DNA of 64,000 nucleotides from Linyphia triangularis (lineage: Eukaryota; Arthropoda; Arachnida; Araneae; Linyphiidae), in NCBI GenBank assembly GCA_963978545.1, contig OZ021723.1:1302001-1366000 (forward strand), written 5' to 3'. The stretch's first letter is position 1. Every line of letters starts with the position of its first letter. The notes beneath the pieces are model-generated. The model was not told the origin of the DNA and did no database searches. It saw only the letters and a list, made by a program, of their open reading frames with translations. Shown here piece by piece: positions 54,471-64,000 of the stretch. A program made the translations under genes and the position numbers.

Positions 54471-54866
54471 CACACTGTAATATCGCAAACAAGAAAGACG
54501 AAAATTAATCTATTGCAGAAAAAACAAAATTATTGTACAAAATGGATAAATAATAAATATTTAAAAAGCCATTGCACGCTACATGAAAGCAGAATGTCTA
54601 TACAATCTAAAAAAATTAGAATTGAAAAATATTAAATACCAGAACGAGAAATTAATGACTAAATGTGAAAAATAAATATTAAATATGATATCCCGACAGA
54701 GTTCCTTCGTCAGGGGGTTTGAACCCAGGGGAGGTTTCAAAGAATTCGTTTCTAAAGAGCAATTGACAGATTTTATCAATTTCCCTTATGCCCCAACGCA
54801 TTCATCAAAAGAGACAGGAAATCAAATGTGTTCAGAAATAATATAATAAGAAATACCTTGAAAAAC

Positions 54867-55450
54867 TAGAGGTGTGGAATATCGTAAAAATTTCAGTTAG
54901 ACTATTATTTACAGTTAGATTGTGTTATTTACAGTTTTTATATTCTTATATTATCCTTTCTTATAAGTCAAACTGAGGAGAGAAGAAAAAACGGTCATCG
55001 ATGAGGTATGCTCAAGGAAAAAGAACTAACTTTGTAAGCCATAAAAGCATCTTTAAGGGAATTTCGGAGTTGGGAATCTTTAAAGACCTTAAGAGGCATT
55101 ACCACAGTGATTTTGATCAAAAGCGTTATAGCCGTTTTTTAGCAAACATTAAAAAATCACAATTTCTTTCAATTTCAGCTATATATTTTTATGCGCATGC
55201 GCGATTTTGACAAAAACCTTAATGGTAGGTCCCATGTCCACCACCAACTTGCGTATCAAATTTGAACATAGTAGGTCAATTTGTTCTGGAATTATGTTGA
55301 TCTCAGACCCACATTTTTTCTAGATCATTTTTTTTTAAATCAGAAAGTTTCAAAACATGAAGAAAGGCAAAAAAAAAAATCGAATATTTTTTTCTGACAG
55401 AATGTTATACTTTCATTACACCATGTATAAATATGGGTAATTGAAAGTAA
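54867..55450 (-). repeat. Dispersed repeat family A, full minus copy
   Basis: It runs from TAGAGGTGTGGAA to GGGTAATTGAAAGTAA, with TAGGTCCCATGTCCACCACC inside. Confidence 0.75.
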
Positions 55451-56487
55451 TAAATCACACAAAAGCACCAATGGAAAAATTCAACTACCACGTAATACGT
55501 TGTATTCTTAACATAAAATATTTTTGTCCTGCGCAAAAAATTATACTGTAAATATGAAATTCCCAAAATAACACCTCATATAACATTTAAATCCGTAATG
55601 CCATTTATGATAGGATCTATTTATAATTTTATTTTCTAAGACCAGTTAACGCTGTTTAACTAGGTTTCAATATTGCCCGAATCTTTGAATTAAAATCCAA
55701 AAGAAGAAAATCTAAAAAATATCCAGTAAATCTATTTTCTTTAAATTGTCATTAAAAATCCCAAAAGTCAAATTGAAATACGTAGCATTGTTGCAAATGC
55801 ACTTTATTCTATTTAGTTGCATACAATACATATTTGAAAATATTTAGACATATATATTATTCGCAACTAAATAGAATTAAGTGTATAACTCAGTCGGGAT
55901 TTCATATTTATATTTTAATTGATATTTCCCATTTAGTCATTAATTTCAGGTTCTGACTTTCAATATTTTTTTTAATTATAATATTTTAGGATTAATACAT
56001 TTTAAGGGAGCCTGAGACTCAAATTTAAGAAATTCTAAATTTTTTATTAAATGACATACATTTTTTTTTTTTTTTTGTTTTGTTTCTATCTTTAGTAGAA
56101 CTTGAAATATTTAAAATTTTATTACATAACAGCTGAAAATCGGAATTGCTATCTTGAAACTTTGAAACTGTTTTTCTCTCTGATGGCTTTTTGTTCCCTT
56201 TTTAAGTTTAAATTGATATAACTTGAAAACTACTGGTTATAAATGTATGAAACTTTCTAAAGTAATTTTTCATATTTATTTCTTTAATTTTTCTTCAGGA
56301 ATTGTGTATTTTAATTTAACTTAAAAAAAACTAAAGCTTAGCATAACTATGGGTTTTATATAGTTTTTGCACAGTATATATATATTTTTTTAATTTTCTA
56401 AACATTTTATTGAACAATTATAAAGACAATTTATGATATGAATTATAAGTAGTAATTTATTGAAAAAATGATTTGAATTTTTAAAAA

Positions 56488-56523
<36 letters not shown>

Positions 56524-57396
56524 ATATCAAATTTAGATAATGTTAAAAAGTCAAAGAATTCAAAATGTCAAAGTTTTTAAATTAAAAAATATATTTTTTA
56601 AACTTGAAAATTTAAATTATTTCTGTCTCAAAGTACTACATAAAAAAATTTCAGAAAAATAAATATAAAATTTTTAAAATTTTAGTCTTGGAACTCAATA
56701 TAAAAAATCTATTCAATATTTCAATCTAATTTTTGTGTAGCATATTATATATAAAAATCAGATTTATATTGTAGACCTACATATTTTATTATAAATATTT
56801 GTATATTTTTTAATGTGAATTTTATGAAATATTTTTTTTTTTTTTACATCATACAAACCATACAATTTTTTTTATAAAATTTAAAAGCAATATAGTTTAA
56901 AAAATCAGTCACCAGTTTGAATCGTAATTTTTAATTAACATTGGTAAATTTTTACAAATATTAATAAGCCATTTTGTCAAGAAAGTGTACCAAAGTATTG
57001 AACCACTGTTTTGAGATAATTGCAAAAAATACTTATAAAGTCAAAAAATTCAATTTTATTATTATTTTTGCACTACCACTATATTTTCAAATCTCTAAAA
57101 ACAAATTATTTGGAAAAAGTTTGTAAATGCGTTGAGAATTAAATAATTTAAAGAACGTGTTTAAATATAATTAAATTTTACTAGTGATTAAATTGTCAGC
57201 GCCTGTCACGTTCCCTAACACGTTAAGAATTCAGTGTCGTTCGAGAAAACATCAAAACACATCGCACCCTTAAACAAAAGTGTCCCAACTAAAAAATCTA
57301 CATTGACAGTAATAGTAGTATTCAAGTACTACCATATTCAAGTTCATGTAAGATGTGAATTCGGTACATAATTTAACTCAAAAATTAAAAAATTTG
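55451..57396. other. 3' flank, AT-rich, no gene recognised
   Basis: It has a T run at 56491-56519, a small hairpin at about 55800-55882 (CTATTTAGTTGC / GCAACTAAATAG) and the inverted partner of 54300-54470 at 56990-57160. Confidence 0.5.
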
Positions 57397-57934
57397 AATG
57401 GACAATTCACGTATTTTTTTTTTATTTATTTATTTCTAAATGTTCCGAAAAGGCCATAAACACATGAATTTCGGCTGCCTGTGCTTTTTCTTTTTTTTTA
57501 ATTCGCAACCTAAGTACGCTGGTTTATTTTGGATGGAAAAACGACTCTTTCGGCAGGAAGCTAATGTGACATCAGTTGATCTGAAATAACTTGGCTTGAA
57601 ACACAGCAGTTGAAACCAGTTTTGAATGTTTCTCGCAAATCGCGCCAACCGGCACGGGATATGGAAATTGTCAAAAGAATTCATACCAACTATTTAGTAG
57701 AAAACTCACGATAACTGTTGAAACGGAAGTATATTTTGATGTCAGAGCCAAAATGTAGCATTTTGATCGGACTGCGATCAGACAAGGTTTTCGGGCATTT
57801 TCTTTTCTTAATATTTAAATAATTAATTTCAAACAAAAGATTTCTTCTTTTTTTTTAATATTTTGAATCAGAAAGAAATTTTATTAATGTATACTAATTT
57901 CACTCGTTTTTAAAAAATGCGGGAATTGTCCATT
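57397..57934 (+). mobile_element. MITE family B, copy 2
   Basis: The inverted ends are AATGGACAATTCAC and GCGGGAATTGTCCATT. Inner sequence as in copy 1 (GAAAAGGCCATAAACAC, CGCGCCAACCGGCA). Confidence 0.8.
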
Positions 57935-58782
57935 GTGTTACTTATGTAGCAAGGGCGCGACTTGTTAATCTGTAAAAAAAAAAAAAAAAAAAAATGTTCT
58001 ATAGTTCTATTGAACAATTAAGAGGGGGGGGGGGGTAGCCAATGTTCCCTAATCACTTTTAGAATTTTAAGAACTAACACTGACACCTCTGATTTACATT
58101 GAATTAAACCAAGTCTGACTGCAGTTGCAATAAAATATTCAATCATATGCAACCCGACCGTTTCTTACCAACCAACCATTGCAAATGGCCATTGTTCTAT
58201 TTACTTTTAACTTTTGAACTCAGAATTTAAGCTTGAATTGAACTTAGAAATGCTTGAAATTTGTTCTTTATTTTTTAGTATTTTGCTTATTTTTAATATA
58301 ATTTTTAATGTATTTTTTAAAACAAAATTAGATTCTTTGTTGGTAATTTTTTTTTTTTTTTTTTTTTTTAAATTTAATAATAAAATTCTTATTAATTTAA
58401 TATAATAATAAAATTCAAATTAATTTAATTATTAACTTCTATTAAATTTTAATGAACAAGATTTCTTGTTTCCTTCTGAATTATTTAGTTTAAAAGTTGT
58501 ATAATGAATAGTCATTTCAAGACTACAGATTAAGAAAAATGTTGACATTTTCCTTTTAAAGTAATCAAAAAGTGTTATTTGATTAAAAATTGTTGCTTTC
58601 ACTCTCAATATTCGATATACATTTACAAAGTTTTATGAAGAATTGTTTATAAAAATTGGACACTCACTATTCAATAATTTCCCCAGTTCTAATACAAAGA
58701 ATCCATAATATAAAATCTATTTTTGAGTGGATATTTGAAGTATTGAAACTTTTTTTAATTTATTTTTCATATCAACTCACCA

Positions 58783-58819
<37 letters not shown>

Positions 58820-59044
58820 CATACTACGATATGATTGTTATATAAAACTGTAAAGTACTTTATCGTTGTTAATAAAATTTTTTTGTTTATGTGGAATGAA
58901 CATTAATTATTAGTAGATTCAAGATTATTTCTTATGGAATTTCTGATTTTTTTAAAATTAGTTTCTTGATTCAGCAAACACATTTTAGGGATATCAAATT
59001 CCTTCACGCAATTTCTTATTTTCTGATCGTGAATTTTACATTAT
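57935..59044. other. 3' flank with low-complexity tracts
   Basis: An A run (57976-57994), a G run (58024-58036), a T run (58350-58369) and an AT microsatellite (58784-58816). No gene recognised. Confidence 0.6.
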
Positions 59045-59722
59045 GGTGACATGGAAAATTTTTCAAAAATTCTTTAGTTTTGCTTAGAATTAAATAGAAC
59101 ATGGCACAAATATAGAATATATGACTTATAAGACAACAACAAAATTTGAGCAGATAATATAAAATAGATAGTAAAGTATTGAGAAAAATGCATTAAAATA
59201 ATACGAAATTTTAACTTTTTTCCCAATGCCTCTCCTGACACAATATTTTAACGAACATGAAAGTACAATTTGAAATTGTTTATCAATATTTTATAAACAT
59301 TTTCACTTATGCTTTTATATTTAGGTACTACAGTTGAAGAGAAATAAAATGTCAAACTTGGTGCTTGTGATTTTTCATTAAAAAATGCACGTATTTCAGC
59401 TTTCCACAGTGAAAAAAAAAAAAAAAAATAGAAAATATTAGGTGACATAAAAAAGCATGTGTGTATCTCTTTATAGTACATTATAAATTATTTCGACAAA
59501 AAATTAGGTGGATTTATCAAAAAATGAATACCAAGGAGTTTTTCTAACATACTTAAAATGTGAAAAAAAAGCGAAGTTGAGAAAAATGCATTTTTAACTT
59601 TAGCCAAATACGTTAAAATAGTTAGTTAAAATAAAGATTTTACCACTTAAAATCATCAGATTTCAAACATTCAAACTCGAAGTTCAAGCTTGTGACGTCG
59701 GCTATATTTATAGAACATAGAG
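59045..59722 (+). repeat. Dispersed repeat family C, copy 1
   Basis: It matches 62852-63524 over its whole length (TCTTTAGTTTTGCTTAGAAT, AAAGCATGTGTGTATCTCTT, ATAAAGATTTTACCACTTAA). Confidence 0.85.
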
Positions 59723-60509
59723 TTCGTAAAATCTCTTACGATAGTTAAGAGATTGAACAATCTTTATCAACTATAGCACTTAATACAGTGTGTCCATAAA
59801 AGAATATCCCAATCAATGTTATATTATAAAAGTTTCAATTTAGGCTATTTACAGAAAGTCAGAAATCAAATTGAAGGCAAACTAACACAGTTTTTACACT
59901 ATTAAATTCATAATTAAACATGTGTATATATAAATTACAAAAAATAAAAATTATTAAAATTTATGACTGGACTCTCTTTTGGACATACTTTATTTCGAGG
60001 TAATCAGTGAATTATTTTTAAATGAATCTATTGGTAACTTTATTTACCAGGATACAGATCTAAATGTAACATTCCGTAAATAACTTATGTTGAAGCACAT
60101 AAAGATTAACTCTAAAAGATCTCCAGTTTCTTTGCTTTCACATTTTACTAGTGATATGACGTTACGCAGTGAGAAGATTCGACAAAGGCGTGGTGAATCC
60201 GCATGTCTGAGGTCAATATTACCATACAAAACTATGATATGTTCTATACATCATTATTATAGATCTCTTAGATGTGACGCCCAAGTTCAACCGGTTATAA
60301 CGGGAAGTACAGGAAATAACGACCTCAAGTCATTTTGAAGTTTGTTATAAGTAACCTATCATGGGTGTCGTTTTCAGTTTGATTACTGCAAAAGGTTCAT
60401 CTTGGTTGCTAAGAAAATTATCGGTTTGTAATTTGTAACTTGGATATTCAGTTATTAGTTTACTTTCCAATTTTACCGGTTAATTCTCTTCTCTTGACAT
60501 TTTTCTTCA

Positions 60510-60543
<34 letters not shown>

Positions 60544-61625
60544 GAAGAAGAAAACCTTTGAATTTGAAATTATATTGTAATTAGCCTTAACGTGAAAGAT
60601 TTCAAACATTAAATATTGCCAAGTGGGTGACTTAGGTCCACTTAGTGATATTTAATAAAAGTAGCCCATGCCGAAATTACCTCTTAAAAGTAATATATAA
60701 AACGGAAATGTAGTTTAAACAAGTATAGATATATTTCAAAATAAGGCAACACTACCAAAAAAAAATTGAATTCTATTTCTAAATCATTAGCGTAAAAAAG
60801 TTGAGGCTCAACAAAAACTATCAAATCGATTATTATTTCCCGGCGTTTCTTTTTACAAATAAACTGTTTCATATTGCAACATTTTCCAATTAGTTCAAGA
60901 GCTTTTAATAACCTTGCAAAAAAGAATATTCGATAATCTTCGTCATGTTATCTCCTTCTATTCCTTCAACTGTTATTGCAACATACTCAATGACAATGAC
61001 CCTGACGTCACATTTTGACCTGGTGAAGGAGAAAATTCACCTTCCCTGGGCATGGCTCAATTGTGTGTGCATTACAGAAGAAGTCGTCCATTAAAAGTAG
61101 TTTCGTCGTTTAATGAAGATTTTCTACCGCAAGAGTAACATGATGGCTAAGCTGCACTTTGTTGGAGGTGATTTTGGAAGGGATATGCGTTCCGAGTGGT
61201 CTTTCGAGGGGAAACTTCATCGCATTCAAAATGGCTAATGGGTCTTTGTCCGATCTATATACATATTTAGCAATTATTCTCAAAACACAATATCTGACAT
61301 AACACTGTGTGTATTTGCATGGTTGATTAATGTTTAGTTTCAACGCGAATTTTTAAAAAAAATTCTTAACAAAAAAAAAAAATGAGATTTTGAAATAAAT
61401 ATAAGTTATTCATGCAACTAGTGAGGAGAGTAATACTTTTCAAACGAGGTAAAACGCTTATATGATGAGTGCGATAGCAAGAGTCAAATAATTTACCGAG
61501 TGTGAAAAAGTACTTTCCCACGTATTGCATGCAATATTTTTCATAATCACGTGCAAAAAAAAAAAGTTTAATACAACTATTTATTAACGTTGGCAACTCG
61601 AGTCAACGAATTTTTTCAGAATTTA
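59723..61625. other. 3' flank, no gene recognised
   Basis: Noncoding, with an A run at 60512-60540. A block near 61160-61240 (TGGTCTTTCGAGGGGAAAC) resembles 16930-16955 (TGGTCTTTCAAGGGGAAAA), so it is another dispersed repeat of unknown type. Confidence 0.45.
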
Positions 61626-62040
61626 CAGTAGAGTCCTGATTATCCGAGTTAATGTGGACCAAGACCAACTCGGATAACCGAAAAACTCGGTTAAAGCGAA
61701 AATTAAAAATAAAATAAATCATATAGGTTTAAATGTATATTTTGACAAGTACAAATGTTATACTATAGGTAAACCACATGCAATTAATAATATATAGTAA
61801 TGCTTAAAGAGTTCTCGTACTTAAGCCTTAAGACCTTGAGCGACGCAATAGGAAGAGCAGTGTTATACAATGAAAAGGAATGTAAACATTTTGTTTTCTT
61901 GAGTGTTTTAGAGATCAAGTACCAATTTTTTTCGGTACTAGTTTTGACAAAGGAAAATATCAGGGGTAAAAGAAATATTATCTGGCTCGGTTAAAGCGGA
62001 AACTCGGATAACCGGGGCTCGGATAATCGGGGTTTTACTG
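61626..62040. mobile_element. Tigger/pogo-like MITE
   Basis: It is flanked by TA (61624-61625 and 62041-62042). The ends are CAGTAGAGTCCTGATTATCC and CGGATAATCGGGGTTTTACTG, with inner ACTCGGATAACCG and CTCGGTTAAAGCG on both sides. These are typical pogo/Tigger-class termini. No transposase. Confidence 0.85.
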
Positions 62041-62050
62041 TATGTCATTT

Positions 62051-62604
62051 CAATGGACAATTCCAGCAATTTTTAAAAACGAGTAAAATAATTACATATT
62101 TATGAAGATTTTCTTTCTGATTCCAAATATTTAAACTAAAGTTCTGTAGAAAAATTAGTTATTTAAATATTAAGAAAAAAAATGCCCCAAAACCGAGCCA
62201 ACACCAGTCCGATCAAAACAGTCAACAAAATCCGTGACGTAAAGAGACCTATCGTTTCTATGGTTATCGTGCGGTTTCTGCCAAATAGTTGGCGTTAAAA
62301 ATGTTGGTGTTTGTAGATTATTGCTACAATCAGTACAGGTTGGTGTGATTTTCGAGAAACTTGCAAATCTGATTTCCGCTGCTGCATTTCAAGCTAAGAT
62401 GTTTGCGAAGCAGTGACGTCACATTCAATGCCAACGGAATGAGTCGTTTTCTCTCCAACCTTAAACAGGATAATTTTGATCGCAAATTAAAAAAAAGAAA
62501 AAGCGGATTGAGCAGAAATTATTATGTTTACGGCCTTTTCGAAACATTTATAATTGAATAAAAACATGAAAAAAAAATAAAAAAAAATGCGGAAATTGTC
62601 CATT
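62051..62604 (-). mobile_element. MITE family B, copy 3 (inverted)
   Basis: The ends are AATGGACAATTCCAGC and GCGGAAATTGTCCATT. Inside, CTATGGTTATCGTGCGGTTT and GGCCTTTTCGAAACATT are the reverse complement of copy 1. Confidence 0.82.
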
Positions 62605-62851
62605 CCAAGACTGTATGATATTTGAGCACGAGGCGTGCGAGAAAATACTTTTCGCACTAGTGCAAAAAAGTTATTTTCCCACACTTCTCGCGAAAGGTGC
62701 TACATTTGCCACTATTTTTGATTCAAAATTATTAAAAAAGCTTAATTTTTTGCACATTGTTATAAAAAATAATTACACTTCACACAAAGCTAGAGGGTTG
62801 AAAGGCATATGAGTTACTTATTACTAATAAAGAAAGCATGTTTGTGAAGGG

Positions 62852-63524
62852 GACATGGGACACTTTTTCCGAAATTCTTTAGTTTTGCTTAGAATGAAAT
62901 AAAATTTGGCACAAATATAGAAGATATGACTTATATGAAAGCAACAGAATTTGAGCAGAGAATATAAGATGTATAGTAAATTATTGAGAAAAATGCTTTA
63001 AAACAAAACAAAATTTTTAACTTTTTTCAAAATGCTTCTAGAGAGACAATATTTTAACGAACATGAAATAAAAATTTGAAGTTGTTTATCAATATATTAT
63101 AAACATTTCCACACATGTTCTTCTCTTTAGGCCATAGTTGAATAGAAATAAAATTTCAAAATTGGTGCTAGTGATTTTTCATTAAAAAATACGCATTATT
63201 CCAAGTCTCAAAAAAAAAAAAAAAAAATATTAAAAAAAAAAATTGTGTGACATTAAAAAGCATGTGTGTATCTCTTTAGAGAACATTAAAAATTATTTTT
63301 ACAAAAAGTTAGGTGGATTTATCAAAAAATGAATCGCAAGGAGCTTTTCGAACATACGTAAAATATGAAGAAAGCGAAGATGGGAAAAATGCATTTTTAC
63401 TTTTGCACCAAATGTGCAATAAGTTAAAATAGTTAGTTAAAATAAAGATTTTACCACTTAAAATCATCGGATTTCAAAAATTCAAATGCGAAATTATAGC
63501 TAGTAATGTCAGCAATTATTATAG
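62852..63524 (+). repeat. Dispersed repeat family C, copy 2
   Basis: Direct repeat of 59045-59722. It is preceded by GGGGACATGGGACAC and followed within 70 bases by CAGTGTCCCATCC, a possible inverted end. Confidence 0.82.
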
Positions 63525-63862
63525 AACGAAAACAAAAAAAGGTAATTTTTGGTGATATATTTATAGTTTCAGTGTCCCATCCTCAAGGTGGGGAAATTGT
63601 GGGCAGAAGGGATATCTGTTTATAACTGGTGATATAAAGAATTAATTTGAACCAGGGTTTTCTTTAAGAGTTAATTAATCGAGATTGTCAGGGAAAAATA
63701 AAATCATAAATTTTAGTAAATACTTGCAGTGTAAGTTTTTATTAGCATACAAATTAATGGCAGATAAATGCTTGAAGACTAATATTACAAAGTTTATTTT
63801 CCATTTAAACTGTTCTTTGGAAATTCATTTTATCCTTTTCAACCGATCAAAGAGGCATTAAA

Positions 63863-63898
<36 letters not shown>

Positions 63899-64000
63899 CT
63901 ATGACATAATTTTTTTGTTTTTTTTTTGCTTTTTTGTTTATTTGTTTATTCACAAATTTCACTAGGCAATACAAACATTTAGAAATGAATTCCATTCATC
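63525..64000. other. End of window, nothing recognised
   Basis: AT-rich, with an A run at 63867-63893 and T-rich stretches after it. Confidence 0.6.

Overview
The window is AT-rich, intron-rich and repeat-rich animal DNA. It looks like an arthropod, and my low-confidence guess is a chelicerate such as a spider. The reasons are long introns with tiny exons, a SEC14-like lipid-transfer gene with a C-terminal GOLD domain, and introns full of Tc1/mariner, Helitron, hAT-like, CACTA-like, Ty3/gypsy and tRNA-derived SINE copies. I see no bacterial features, no tRNA or rRNA genes and no CRISPR array.

One host gene runs through most of the window on the + strand: a SEC14-like (CRAL-TRIO plus GOLD) protein of 396 residues. 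I assembled it from twelve coding exons between 683 and 53620. Every junction has GT at the donor and AG at the acceptor, and every phase matches. Exons 3 and 4 are only 44 and 63 bases long.

Layout. Introns 1 and 2 (734-5701) hold a solo LTR, a dispersed repeat and a MITE. Intron 3 (5746-21821) holds a Tc1-like element and then a nested set: a mariner-like element (about 7538-20868) broken by two Helitrons and a hAT-like element (7848-18698), which itself holds a young, intact Ty3/gypsy retrotransposon (9945-16760). Introns 4-8 hold Helitrons, SINEs, a foldback element and a broken gypsy integrase. Intron 9 is mostly a 7-kb CACTG-ended element (33557-40575). Intron 10 holds a 158-bp tandem array, a 191/192-bp satellite with a five-unit higher-order repeat, and a solo LTR. 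Intron 11 holds a SINE, a foldback element and a foldback with 118-bp repeats. From the stop codon to the window end there are only noncoding repeats, including a long hairpin just after the stop.

The most unusual item is the intact retrotransposon. Its single 1500-residue Gag-Pol has the order Gag, protease, integrase, reverse transcriptase, RNase H. By sequence it is Ty3/gypsy, but this is the Ty1/copia order, as known from Gmr1-like elements. The second is the satellite array, where successive steps of amplification can still be read.
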